A stretch of DNA of 64,000 bases from Ruminococcus sp. (GTDB taxonomy: Bacteria > Bacillota > Clostridia > Oscillospirales > Acutalibacteraceae), in contig JAFQNJ010000006.1 of assembly GCA_017395925.1 (NCBI GenBank), positions 17,471 to 81,470 on the forward strand, given 5' to 3'. A program made the position numbers and the translations under genes. The first letter of the stretch is position 1, and each line of letters starts with the position of its first letter. Below, in pieces: positions 1 to 8,266 of the stretch. The notes beneath the pieces were generated by a model that saw only the letters and a program-made list of their open reading frames with translations, ran no database searches and was not told the origin of the DNA.

Positions 1-467
1 AAACCTATGGAGAAGAGAGTCAACAGCGTAAAGATGCAAGTCAGGAACAGTGTAGCACCTACGCTTCTCTTTTTTTTGCCCTTTTTCTTTGAGGTATCAG
101 GCATAGGTCGGTCAAAATATACATAAGTGCCGCTCTTGTCATCCTTGAACACATCATATCTGGAATTGTTGAGAGCCTCGCCTGAAGGTGCTTCGTGCTG
201 GTTTTCGGTGACATTTACGGTTACGGTAGCCTCGGGAGTAGCAAGGAAATCCTCTGAAAGACCTTCATCGGTTACCTCAAATTCATCCTCAAGAAGCACG
301 GTATTTTCTTCGGTATTCTCTGGATTTACTTCAGAAATCGGCATTGAATCAGAGTTCTCGGATTCCGCAAACAGAGGAGCAAAAGAGATATCTTCCTTTG
401 TTGCTTCTTTGTTGTTTTCGTTGTTGCTGATTACGTTGTTTTCCTGATTTTCGTAGTCGTTGTTCAT
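1..467 (-). CDS. Membrane-anchored protein, N-terminal fragment (possible HtrA-like protease)
   Basis: The gene runs off the left edge; about 155 codons are visible. The ATG at 467 overlaps the kinase stop codon (ATGA), so translation is probably coupled. The first ~125 residues are acidic, rich in Asn/Glu and low in complexity. A Lys/Arg patch (KKKGKKKR) and a hydrophobic segment (GATLFLTCIFTLLTLF) follow, giving a cytoplasmic tail and a single membrane span. This layout behind a two-component system is typical of membrane-anchored HtrA serine proteases of clostridia, but the protease domain lies outside the window. HtrA is therefore an inference from architecture and position; another envelope-stress protein is possible. 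Confidence 0.6.
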   Translation of the reverse strand, partial: MNNDYENQENNVISNNENNKEATKEDISFAPLFAESENSDSMPISEVNPENTEENTVLLEDEFEVTDEGLSEDFLATPEATVTVNVTENQHEAPSGEALNNSRYDVFKDDKSGTYVYFDRPMPDTSKKKGKKKRSVGATLFLTCIFTLLTLFSIG

Positions 468-1978
468 TTATTTTCCTCCTTTAAACGTTCAGTTTCATCT
501 TTCGCTCTTTTTGTCTGTGCATCGGAATTATCAAGCCAGAAACTGAAACGGCAGTAATTACCGGGTTCGCTTTCCGCGGTGATGTTGCCCTCGTGGAGCA
601 GAATAATGGTTCGGGCAATATAAAGCCCCAGTCCCATACTTTTTTTGTCGATACTGCGGGATTTATCTGTTTTGTAGAACTTGTCAAAGACAAGGCGCAG
701 ATCTTCGGGAAGGATGCCCTCACCGCTGTTTTCTATGGATACATGGGTTTGACCATCGGTGTTTTTAATATGCAGTTTGATATAGCCATTTTGCGGCGTG
801 AATTTAACTGCGTTTTCTACCAAGTTATAGATAACCTGATAGATAAGGTCTCTGTCGCCATAGGTAAAGATGTCTTCTTCGTCTTCCAGTCCTATGACAG
901 AAATGTTTTTCTTCTCAATTTCTCCCTCAAACTGTACCAAAACATTGAATATGGTGCTCTGAATTTCAAAGCGGCTTTTGTTGACTTTGATTTCACCGCT
1001 GTCGATTTTGGAGAGGGATATCATTGAGGTTACAAGACGGGAGAGACGTTTGATTTCTTCAGAAACTATGGCGAGGTAGTATGCTTCTTCCTCTTTAGGG
1101 ATTGTTCCGTCGAGAATACCGTCGATGTAGCCTGCGATGGTGGTCATAGGGGTCTTGAGCTCGTGGGAAACGTTAGCTACGAAGTTTCTCCTCATTCCCT
1201 CGGACGCGGCAAGAGAATCTGCCATTTCGTTGAATGCTTCGGCAAGCTGTCCGATTTCGTCCTTTCTTCGCACAGAAACTCTGCTTTCGAAGTCTCCGAC
1301 CGCAAAGCGTTTTGCGGCGTGGGACATCTGCTTCAGGGGCAGAGAGGTGTTGTATACAAATACAGAAGAAAGTATGAACAGAACTGCAACTGCCAGAAGA
1401 ATGACGAGCATAAACACGAAGAATATGGAGGGAATGTAGTCGCCGGTCCACAGTGTGGACTGGGAGACTACGCAGTAGCCCGTTATGACTGTGCCCCTTG
1501 AATGGGCTGTGATGGGAGTGGCAGAAATGTAGTACTTATTATTATAGTTGTTATCAAGGGTTCCGTGCTCAAAGAATTCCCCCTTGGAGAATTCCTCCAG
1601 AAGTTCTTCGGAAAGTCTGTTTCGATCAGTCAGGATGGATGTGTTGTTGGAATATACGAACTTACCCTCTGTGTCGGTAACCAGAATGAAGGCATGCATA
1701 GAATTACCCAGAGTTTTTATAGAATTCTCAAACAGCCGGGAATTACCTCCGCAGAGAGTATTGATGTCATCACCGGTTGCTTCGCCGATATAGCGGGAAA
1801 GCTCTGCAGAGTATTCCTTCAGGGAGTCCTGTCGGTTTTCCTCTAAGAATCGTGAAACAGGCAGAGTCAATACTCCGTGAGCTACAATGAGACAGACTAT
1901 ACATATCGCAAGACTGGTGAAAAGAAACCGTTTGAACACGGAGTTTGTCATTAAATTAGGTTTAAATATTCTAATCAT
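464..1978 (-). CDS. Sensor histidine kinase with HAMP domain
   Basis: Membrane sensor kinase of 504 residues. It has a first span at about 17-38, an extracytoplasmic sensor of about 140 residues, a second span at about 182-208 and a HAMP linker at about 210-260. The dimerisation/phosphoacceptor motif is VSHELKTP with His272. The ATPase N-box is NLVENAVKF (~385-393) and the glycine-rich lid is SMGLGLYIAR (~447-456). All catalytic motifs are present. It overlaps the upstream response regulator by 8 bp and the downstream gene by 4 bp. The signal cannot be read from sequence; the organisation (OmpR-type regulator, kinase, possible HtrA) suggests cell-envelope stress, which is inference. Confidence 0.93.
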   Translation of the reverse strand: MIRIFKPNLMTNSVFKRFLFTSLAICIVCLIVAHGVLTLPVSRFLEENRQDSLKEYSAELSRYIGEATGDDINTLCGGNSRLFENSIKTLGNSMHAFILVTDTEGKFVYSNNTSILTDRNRLSEELLEEFSKGEFFEHGTLDNNYNNKYYISATPITAHSRGTVITGYCVVSQSTLWTGDYIPSIFFVFMLVILLAVAVLFILSSVFVYNTSLPLKQMSHAAKRFAVGDFESRVSVRRKDEIGQLAEAFNEMADSLAASEGMRRNFVANVSHELKTPMTTIAGYIDGILDGTIPKEEEAYYLAIVSEEIKRLSRLVTSMISLSKIDSGEIKVNKSRFEIQSTIFNVLVQFEGEIEKKNISVIGLEDEEDIFTYGDRDLIYQVIYNLVENAVKFTPQNGYIKLHIKNTDGQTHVSIENSGEGILPEDLRLVFDKFYKTDKSRSIDKKSMGLGLYIARTIILLHEGNITAESEPGNYCRFSFWLDNSDAQTKRAKDETERLKEENK

Positions 1979-2660
1979 TGATTACGAATTTATAGCCGCG
2001 TGCCCAAACTGTTCGCAGCTCCCATTTGTCAGAAGCACCGTCGATTTTTTCACGGATGCGTTTGATGTGTACGTCTATGGTGCGGCTTTCACCGCAGTAG
2101 TCAAATCCCCAGACCTGGTCGAGAAGTTGGTCTCTGGAGAACATTTGGTTCGGATTGCTGGCAAGGTGGTATAGAAGCTCAAGTTCCTTGGGGGGTGTGC
2201 TGATAATTTCTCCTTTGACCTTGAGTTCATAGTTTTTGAGGTTTATGTCAAGATTATCAAGATGAACTTCTTTTGCTTCGCTGTCTTCAATGGGTGAGCT
2301 TCGTCTGAGCACCGCACGGATTCGTGCAATTACCTCCTTGGTCTCAAAGGGCTTTACTATGTAGTCGTCCGCACCCAGCTCAAGTCCCAGTACCTTGTCA
2401 AAGGTTTCCCCCTTGGCTGTAAGCATAATAAGGGGACAGGAGCTTTCCTTGCGGATTTCTCTGCATACCTGCCAGCCGTCAAGTACGGGCAACATAATAT
2501 CAAGGAGAACAAGGTCCGGGTGCTCTTTCTCAAAGAGCTTCACAGCCTGTCCGCCATCGTGGGCAAGTATGGTTTCAAAGCCTTCTTTTTCAAGATATAA
2601 TCTCAGTAGGTTACAGATGTTTTCGTCATCATCTACTATAAGAACTTTATAGTTTGCCAT
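1971..2660 (-). CDS. OmpR/PhoB-family response regulator
   Basis: DNA-binding response regulator of 229 residues. The receiver domain (1-~120) has the acidic pocket DDDEN, phosphoacceptor Asp54 in LLDIMLP and Lys103 in VKPFE. The C-terminal winged helix (~130-229) ends in the usual TVWARGYKF wing. It is the first gene of the operon with the kinase at 464-1978, which it overlaps by 8 bp, so the two are cognate partners. A good ribosome site (GGGAGG) precedes the ATG. Confidence 0.95.
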   Translation of the reverse strand: MANYKVLIVDDDENICNLLRLYLEKEGFETILAHDGGQAVKLFEKEHPDLVLLDIMLPVLDGWQVCREIRKESSCPLIMLTAKGETFDKVLGLELGADDYIVKPFETKEVIARIRAVLRRSSPIEDSEAKEVHLDNLDINLKNYELKVKGEIISTPPKELELLYHLASNPNQMFSRDQLLDQVWGFDYCGESRTIDVHIKRIREKIDGASDKWELRTVWARGYKFVIND

Positions 2661-2705
2661 AAAAATGACCTCCCTTTTGTGAAAACAGAAATAATTCTGA
2701 ATTCC

Positions 2706-2711
2706 ATTATA
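2706..2711 (-). promoter_or_regulatory. Possible -10 box for the two-component operon
   Basis: A perfect TATAAT on the minus strand lies 46 bp upstream of the response-regulator start. No convincing -35 box sits 16-18 bp further upstream, so this may need an activator or may be chance in AT-rich sequence. A 10-bp direct repeat GTTAATAAAT (2733-2742 and 2805-2814) lies behind it and could be an operator. Confidence 0.3.
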
Positions 2712-2830
2712 ATCACTTGTGGGAAAAAAATAGTTAATAAATTTAAAACAAGATTGAGGATTATTTAAAAAATGTGTGAACTTTGGGTGATTATGTCAAA
2801 AACTGTTAATAAATGGGGAAAGACAAAGCA

Positions 2831-2861
2831 AAAACCGCCGCAACAGATATGAAGCGGCGGT
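2831..2861 (-). terminator. Rho-independent terminator after the DegT aminotransferase
   Basis: Perfect 8-bp arms ACCGCCGC (2834-2841) and GCGGCGGT (2854-2861) with a 12-nt loop. On the minus strand the stem is followed by a T run. It lies 25 bp past the stop of the gene ending at 2886. Confidence 0.85.
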
Positions 2862-2885
2862 AAAAATTGATTTTATCAGCCGCTA

Positions 2886-4091
2886 TCAGTAGGGCTGTGC
2901 AATGCACCTGCGGAAGGTATCCAGAATGTAGCGGACATCGTCATCCGAAAGAGTGGTGTTGAGGGGGAGAGTCAGCTCATTCTTGTACATATTGTAAGCA
3001 TTGGGATAGTCGTTGATATCATAGCCCAGTTGCTTGTATGCTGTGAGCATAGGCAAGGGCTTGAAATGTACGTTGCAGATAACACCGTTCTGAGCCATTC
3101 TTTTGAAGAAAGCATTACGGTAATTCTCATCCTTGCCGTCGAAACGGACAAAGTAGAGATGGCCGCTGCTGCGGTGATTGTCCGATGCGTGATCAAGGAC
3201 AGAAACAGGTAAGTCGGCAAAGGCTTTATCATAGCGTTTGATAAGCTCGTGACGGCGATTGAGGGTTTCCTTGTATCTTGAAAGCTGTGCAAGACCCAGA
3301 GCTGCCAGAATGTCAGGCATATTACACTTGTACTGGGTATCAACTACATCGTATTCCCAGGATGTGCCAAGATTCTTTGCGTATGTGTCCTTGGTCTGTC
3401 CGTGAAGAGAATAGAGCATATACTGACGGTAAATCTGCTCGTTGTCGATACCTTTATGGTTTTTCCATGTAACAGCACCGCCTTCACCTGTGGTCAGGTT
3501 CTTAACGGCGTGGAAACTGAAGTTTGAGAAATCTGCAACTTCGCCGCACATTTTGCCGCCACGCTCAGCGCCCAGTGCGTGGGCCGCGTCGCAGATAACG
3601 ATAACCCTTCCGAAGATACTCTGTATCTCGTTTGAGGGAGAGAAGAGGTGCTTCTTGTTTTCAACAGCCGCATAAATTCTGTCATAGTCACACATAATTC
3701 CTGCCAGATCAACAGGGATAATAGCCTTTGTACGCTCATTAATAGCGGCTTCCATCTTATCGTAGTCCATCTCAAAGCTGTCCTTGCCGCAGTCAATGAT
3801 GACGGGCTTTGCTCCGATATGACGGACAATGGATGCAGTTGCGGTGTAGGTGTAGGCAGGTACGATTACCTCGTCGCCCTCGCCGATGCCGAGAATACGC
3901 AGGGTCATTTCCGCACAGGCGGTCTGTGAGGAAAGACAGACGGATTTCTCGGTATTGCAGAACTCTGCAATCTGGCTTTCAAATAGCTTGGTTTTGGGAC
4001 CGGTGGTAATCCAGCCTGATTCGAGCACCGAAACCACGGCGTCGATTTCTTTCTGAGTTATATCAGGTGGTGAAAAAGGAATATTTTTCAT
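2886..4091 (-). CDS. DegT/DnrJ/EryC1/StrS-family sugar aminotransferase
   Basis: PLP-dependent aminotransferase of 401 residues that converts a 4-keto (or 3-keto) nucleotide sugar to the amino sugar using glutamate. The Schiff-base lysine is Lys197 in SFHAVKNLTTGEGG and the PLP-ring aspartate is Asp168 in ICDAAHALGA. ATG 4091 was chosen because GGAG lies 9 nt upstream; the longer reading needs a TTG inside that site. It is a single-gene unit with its own promoter and terminator, set apart from the polysaccharide operons. Likely substrates are the 4-keto sugars made by the dehydratases at 10975 or 31206; this pairing is inference. Exact product unknown. Confidence 0.9.
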   Translation of the reverse strand: MKNIPFSPPDITQKEIDAVVSVLESGWITTGPKTKLFESQIAEFCNTEKSVCLSSQTACAEMTLRILGIGEGDEVIVPAYTYTATASIVRHIGAKPVIIDCGKDSFEMDYDKMEAAINERTKAIIPVDLAGIMCDYDRIYAAVENKKHLFSPSNEIQSIFGRVIVICDAAHALGAERGGKMCGEVADFSNFSFHAVKNLTTGEGGAVTWKNHKGIDNEQIYRQYMLYSLHGQTKDTYAKNLGTSWEYDVVDTQYKCNMPDILAALGLAQLSRYKETLNRRHELIKRYDKAFADLPVSVLDHASDNHRSSGHLYFVRFDGKDENYRNAFFKRMAQNGVICNVHFKPLPMLTAYKQLGYDINDYPNAYNMYKNELTLPLNTTLSDDDVRYILDTFRRCIAQPY

Positions 4092-4146
4092 AATCAATAT
4101 CTCCAAAAATGCAAAAAGATTTTATATATTCGCATTCTATCATAGA

Positions 4147-4175
4147 ATTATACTACAAACATCGGATAAAGTAAA
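4147..4175 (-). promoter_or_regulatory. Promoter of the DegT aminotransferase
   Basis: Minus-strand -35 TTTACT (4170-4175), 17-bp spacer and perfect -10 TATAAT (4147-4152), giving a leader of about 50 nt to the ATG at 4091. Confidence 0.65.
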
Positions 4176-4190
4176 GTTTATTTTTAAACT

Positions 4191-4229
4191 AAAAAAACTC
4201 TGTTCTAATTAAAATGAAAAGAACAGAGT
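4191..4229 (-). terminator. Terminator after spoIIID
   Basis: Perfect 10-bp arms ACTCTGTTCT (4197-4206) and AGAACAGAGT (4220-4229) with a 13-nt loop. On the minus strand the stem is followed by six T residues. It lies about 80 bp past the spoIIID stop. Confidence 0.8.
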
Positions 4230-4311
4230 CGGTATGAGTTTTTTTATTCGTTTTTTGGGTGTGTTGCGACAGAATAAATAACAGATTGTCGGGTATGTTG
4301 TACCTGTATTT

Positions 4312-4587
4312 TTAGTTTTTGGAGTTCTTTTGATTTACCTTGAGCTTGAGGTATTTTTCTTTGGTGGCAAGACCTCCCCGCAGGTGCCGTTCCTCTTTGT
4401 TTTTCTGGAGTACCACCTTTACATCTCTGTATAGTGCCGGGTTAAGGCTTTTCAGCCTTTGACTGACATCTTTATGTACGGTGCTTTTGCTGATACCGAA
4501 TTTTTTTGCGGCAAGTCTCACGGTGGCACCCTCTTCGGATATGTATTCACCCAGTTGTACTGCCCTTTGCTTCAAGCAGGATTTCAT
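4312..4587 (-). CDS. spoIIID: Sporulation transcriptional regulator SpoIIID
   Basis: A 91-residue DNA-binding protein that acts in the mother cell during sporulation, repressing and activating sigma-E genes. It matches the family along its whole length: a helix-turn-helix with KKFGISKSTVHKDVSQRL (about 28-45) and the basic tail motif RHLRGGLATKEKY that contacts DNA. GGGAGG lies just upstream of the ATG at 4587. Its presence is direct evidence that the organism belongs to an endospore-forming lineage. It is transcribed divergently from the polysaccharide operon that starts at 4799. Confidence 0.97.
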   Translation of the reverse strand: MKSCLKQRAVQLGEYISEEGATVRLAAKKFGISKSTVHKDVSQRLKSLNPALYRDVKVVLQKNKEERHLRGGLATKEKYLKLKVNQKNSKN

Positions 4588-4616
4588 ATATTTGCCTCCC
4601 TAAAAGGTGTTGTTCA

Positions 4617-4645
4617 AATATATGCGTGAAAATTTTTTATTATCA
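4617..4645 (-). promoter_or_regulatory. Possible sigma-E-like promoter of spoIIID
   Basis: On the minus strand CATATATT (4617-4624) resembles the sigma-E -10 box CATACAAT. About 14 bp upstream lies a GATAAT-like element (~4639-4645). Known biology (spoIIID is sigma-E dependent in Bacillus) makes this attractive, but the match is partial. Confidence 0.3.
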
Positions 4646-4678
4646 CAGAAAAAATGCTGAAACAGATGACTTTTTGTG

Positions 4679-4707
4679 TTTACATAGGGTGCATTTTGTG
4701 GTATTAT
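4679..4707 (+). promoter_or_regulatory. Promoter of the plus-strand polysaccharide operon
   Basis: -35 TTTACA (4679-4684), 17-bp spacer and -10 TATTAT (4702-4707). The TGTG at 4697-4700 gives a TRTG-type extended -10. The leader to the first ATG at 4799 is about 85 nt. The same 13-base string around the -10 recurs upstream of secA. Confidence 0.75.
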
Positions 4708-4798
4708 AAAATTGGATTTTTATAGTCGGTAAGTATACCTTATTTTTATTTTGATGAGGAAACTGATGCCAATAAATACATAACAGGGTGGTATACGT

Positions 4799-5698
4799 AT
4801 GCAGAATGTTATTAAGGAAAACGGGGAGTTCTCCGGAGTGGACATTCTCCGAAAAAACAAGAGGGAAACAGAACTCTCTGACAGAATTAAATATATGTAC
4901 CTTACCTCAAATCCCGATGCGGCAATAGCGGCTGAAAAAGCGGGAGTTGACCGAATTTTCCTTGACTTGGAACTTCTGGGTAAAGAGGAGCGTCAAGGGC
5001 ATCTGGATACAGTGGTTTCTCACTCTCATATTTCCGATGTTGCAAGACTTCGTGAGGTTGTGAAGGATGCAGAGCTTCTTGTGAGATGCAATCCTGTTCA
5101 TCACGGACTCAAAGCGGAAATCGACAGCATAATTGCACAGGGAGCTGACCTGATTATGCTACCTTATTTCAAGACGAGGGAGGAAGTTGCCGCTTTCCTG
5201 TCCATAGTGGACGGACGAGTTCCCACGGTACTCCTTTTTGAAACAGCAGAGTCTGTGGAGAATGTTGATGACATTCTTTCTCTTTCAGGCATAGACGAGG
5301 TTTACATAGGGCTCAATGACCTGCATCTCAGTTATAAAATGACCTTTATGTTTGAGCTTCTTGCCGACGGTACGGTTGAGATGCTTTGCAAGAAGTTTAA
5401 AAGCAATAATTTACCCTACGGCTTCGGCGGAGTTGCCAAAATCGGCGAGGGACTCCTTAAAAGCGATAATGTTATTGCAGAGCACAAACGTCTGGGCTCA
5501 ACCTGCGCCATACTTTCCCGTACATTCCGAAATGAAGTGGATGCAAGCCGACCCATTGATGATTTTCCCCATGAGATGATGCTTTTACGCCGAAGAGAAG
5601 AGGAAGTGTCCTCTTGGGACAAAGACAGATTTGAGGAAAACCGCAGACTGGTATGTGATGCGGTAAGCGACATAGTGAGCCGCATCAGAAACAGATGA
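4799..5698 (+). CDS. HpcH/HpaI-family aldolase / citrate-lyase-like protein
   Basis: TIM-barrel enzyme of 299 residues related to class II pyruvate aldolases (HpcH/HpaI, citrate lyase beta). The expected active-site positions are visible: Arg96 in LLVRCNP, Glu148 in LLFETAE and Asp174 in YIGLNDL, the last two being metal ligands in the family. It would make or break a C-C bond with pyruvate, phosphoenolpyruvate or a CoA ester. It is the first gene of the polysaccharide operon, so it may build a keto-acid sugar or substituent; the substrate is not predictable. The ribosome site (GGGTGG) is weak. About 40 residues precede the barrel. Confidence 0.8.
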   Translation: MQNVIKENGEFSGVDILRKNKRETELSDRIKYMYLTSNPDAAIAAEKAGVDRIFLDLELLGKEERQGHLDTVVSHSHISDVARLREVVKDAELLVRCNPVHHGLKAEIDSIIAQGADLIMLPYFKTREEVAAFLSIVDGRVPTVLLFETAESVENVDDILSLSGIDEVYIGLNDLHLSYKMTFMFELLADGTVEMLCKKFKSNNLPYGFGGVAKIGEGLLKSDNVIAEHKRLGSTCAILSRTFRNEVDASRPIDDFPHEMMLLRRREEEVSSWDKDRFEENRRLVCDAVSDIVSRIRNR

Positions 5699-5717
5699 GT
5701 GTTTTATGGAGGATAAG

Positions 5718-7028
5718 ATGAGCGAAAGAATGCCGAAGGTGCTGGTTGTTGCCATTAACGCGTGGCAGGATCAGGGTGCAAACCACACATTGTCTGAAAT
5801 TTTTTCCTGCTGGGACAAGTCGAAGGTTTCTCAGATTTATGTCAGGGGCGGACTTCCCAGTACCGCAGTGTGTGATCGCTTTCTGCGAATCAGCGAAAAT
5901 GATATTATCAGAAGTGTTGTAAAAAGAAACACAAAGACCGCCTCAGTCGTGGAAAACTGCTTCGGAGAGTTGAGCGAAGCACAGCAGAAGGAACTTGAGT
6001 TAGAGCGTAAAAGATACAGCAAGCGTAAGAAGAATAACAGCAGTGTGAAATCCCTGTGCAGAGAGGTTATATGGTTTCTCTCAAAGTGGAAATCCAAGGA
6101 ACTTCTGGATTTCATAAAGGAATCTGACCCTGACGTTATTTTTCTGCCTATGGTTCCTGTTGTATATATGCCCCGAATCCAGTATTACATAGTCAGAACT
6201 CTTAAAAAGCCCACGGTTTTTTATATACTTGATGACTGCTACAGTTATCGTAATATGAAGAAATCGCCCCTTACCTTTCTGCAAAGGTTCTGGGGACGCA
6301 TATATATAAAGAAGATTATGAAGCACACGGACAGAATATTTACAATGACGCCTAAGGCAAGTGAGACGTTTGAGAAGATTTTTTCCGTCAAGGCTTCTAT
6401 CCTTACCAAGGCGGTGGATTACAGCAACCTTGAATTTTGTCCTGAGTCTCCTCGTGAGCCGCTCACGATGGTTTATACAGGCAGGCTTTATTTCGGCAGA
6501 GAGGATGCCCTTGCAAATATTGCCAAAGCGGTACACAGCATAAACCGAGACGGTGAAAGACTCAGACTTCATATCTACGCACCTGAGAAGGTGTCTGACG
6601 AGGCACTTCTGAGAGAGCTTCACCACAGCGTGAAATATATGGGTGAGGTTACGAGAAATGAGGTTAAGAGGATTCAGCAGGAATCCGATATCGCTATCTT
6701 TGCCGAATCCCTCCACAAGAAATACAGATACGCTGCAGGAATGTCTTTTTCAACCAAACTTACTGATTATTTTGCCAGCGGCAGATGTATCTTTGCCGTG
6801 GGTGATAAAGATATCGCTCCCATTGATTACCTGATGAGAGAAGATGCTGCTTGTGTTGTGACGGATTATAAGGATATTGAGGCTACACTTCGCAGACTCT
6901 GTGATAATCCCGAGCTAATTACGGAATACGGCAGAAAAGCCTTTGAATGCGGAAAGAGAAATCATAGCGATACAGGGGTTTATCCTGCTTTTATCAAAGA
7001 AATGAAGGAAATTGCGGGAGAGTATTAA
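5718..7028 (+). CDS. Glycosyltransferase, GT-B fold
   Basis: 436 residues, probably a cytoplasmic glycosyltransferase adding one sugar to the lipid-linked repeat unit. The C-terminal half looks like a GT4-type nucleotide-sugar domain: VYTGRL begins it, YMGEV and SFSTKLTDYFASGRCIFAVG follow, and a terminal helix completes it. The classic EX7E motif is not obvious. ATG 5718 was chosen because GGAGG (5708-5712) sits 5 nt upstream; the ATG at 5706 contains that site. It lies 19 bp after the aldolase. Donor and acceptor are unknown. Confidence 0.8.
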   Translation: MSERMPKVLVVAINAWQDQGANHTLSEIFSCWDKSKVSQIYVRGGLPSTAVCDRFLRISENDIIRSVVKRNTKTASVVENCFGELSEAQQKELELERKRYSKRKKNNSSVKSLCREVIWFLSKWKSKELLDFIKESDPDVIFLPMVPVVYMPRIQYYIVRTLKKPTVFYILDDCYSYRNMKKSPLTFLQRFWGRIYIKKIMKHTDRIFTMTPKASETFEKIFSVKASILTKAVDYSNLEFCPESPREPLTMVYTGRLYFGREDALANIAKAVHSINRDGERLRLHIYAPEKVSDEALLRELHHSVKYMGEVTRNEVKRIQQESDIAIFAESLHKKYRYAAGMSFSTKLTDYFASGRCIFAVGDKDIAPIDYLMREDAACVVTDYKDIEATLRRLCDNPELITEYGRKAFECGKRNHSDTGVYPAFIKEMKEIAGEY

Positions 7029-7059
7029 ACGGAAAGATTTAGAGAGAGGAGATGTGAGG

Positions 7060-8247
7060 ATGAAGGTACTCCAGATAAATTCTTTTTACGGAAAACTCAG
7101 CACAGGCAGAATTGCCGCTGACCTTGTGAATGTGATGAATCAGGAAAATATAGAGGCTTACGTTGCCACTCTGGATACGACGGTGAAGTCTCCCCGGGTT
7201 TACTCTATGAGCGACAGTTTCCTTTACAACAAGAGCAATATCCTGCTGACGAGACTTTTCGGCAGACATGGCTTTTATAACCGCCATTCTACAAAGAAAC
7301 TCCTCAGATACATCGACTCTGTATCCCCCGATATCATTCATCTTCATAATATACACGGACACTACATCAACATAAAGTTATTGTTTGATTATATAAATAA
7401 GCATCATATCCCGGTGGTCTGGACACTCCACGACTGCTGGACATTTACGGGGCATTGTCCGCATTTTGACCTTATCGGTTGTTACAAGTGGAAAACGGGC
7501 TGTCACCACTGTCCACAGCGCAGAGGCTATCCCGACTCATGGTTCTTTGACCGCTCAAAAGAAAACTATCGGGATAAAAAGGAGCTTTTTACAAGTGTTG
7601 AGAGAATGCACATTGTAACTCCCTCTCACTGGCTTGCAGAACTTGCAAGACAGTCTTTCCTTGGTAAATACCCTGTGACGGTTATACACAACGGAATTGA
7701 TACAGCCGCTTTCCGCCCGACGCACTCTGATTTGAGAAAAACTCTGGGACTTGAGGGCAAGTTCGTAATAATGGGTATGGTGAGAAACTTTGGCGGCACC
7801 AAGGGCGGAGAGTATTTCCTTAAGCTCTCGGAGAAACTTCGGGATGATGAGCATATTATTCTCCTTGCCTTAGGTGAGGACAAGGATAATCTGCCCCCGA
7901 ACATTACCCCGATTCCTGCAACAGACAGTACTCGGCGGCTGGCAGAGATTTACTCAACTGCCGATGTTTTTGTTAACCCCACTTTGCAGGATACCTTTCC
8001 AACGGTAAATATTGAAGCACTTGCCTGTGGCGTGCCCGTTGTCACTTTCAAAACAGGCGGTTCACCCGAGTCCGTAACCGACAAGTGCGGCATAGTGGTG
8101 GAAAAAGGCAATGTGGAAGGTCTTTACGAGGCAATAGAAAGAATCAGAAAAGAACCCTTTGACAGAGATGAATGTCGAAGCAGGGGACTTTTATTTGACA
8201 GAGACCAGCGTCTCTCTGAGTATCCGGAGATTTACAGAAGTTTTTGA
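7060..8247 (+). CDS. Glycosyltransferase family 4 protein
   Basis: 395 residues with a two-domain GT-B fold. N-terminal motifs are LQINSFYGKLSTGRIA, PDIIHLHNIHGHYI and VVWTLHDCWTFTGHCPHF followed by a Cys/His cluster (CYKWKTGCHHCPQ), typical of GT4 enzymes of colanic-acid/capsule type. The C-terminal domain has NPTLQDTFPTVNIEALACG, the acceptor/donor loop with the family EX7E-like pattern. ATG 7060 follows AGAGGAG by 8 nt; the upstream in-frame start is a TTG inside the previous gene. It is third in the polysaccharide operon. Specificity is unknown. Confidence 0.9.
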   Translation: MKVLQINSFYGKLSTGRIAADLVNVMNQENIEAYVATLDTTVKSPRVYSMSDSFLYNKSNILLTRLFGRHGFYNRHSTKKLLRYIDSVSPDIIHLHNIHGHYINIKLLFDYINKHHIPVVWTLHDCWTFTGHCPHFDLIGCYKWKTGCHHCPQRRGYPDSWFFDRSKENYRDKKELFTSVERMHIVTPSHWLAELARQSFLGKYPVTVIHNGIDTAAFRPTHSDLRKTLGLEGKFVIMGMVRNFGGTKGGEYFLKLSEKLRDDEHIILLALGEDKDNLPPNITPIPATDSTRRLAEIYSTADVFVNPTLQDTFPTVNIEALACGVPVVTFKTGGSPESVTDKCGIVVEKGNVEGLYEAIERIRKEPFDRDECRSRGLLFDRDQRLSEYPEIYRSF

Positions 8248-8266
8248 TTTTTAGGAGAAGATAAAA

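Noticed and set aside
2733-2814. A 10-bp direct repeat GTTAATAAAT (2733-2742, 2805-2814) as a definite operator
   Set aside because: The copies are 62 bp apart in AT-rich DNA and could be chance; mentioned only with the candidate promoter.
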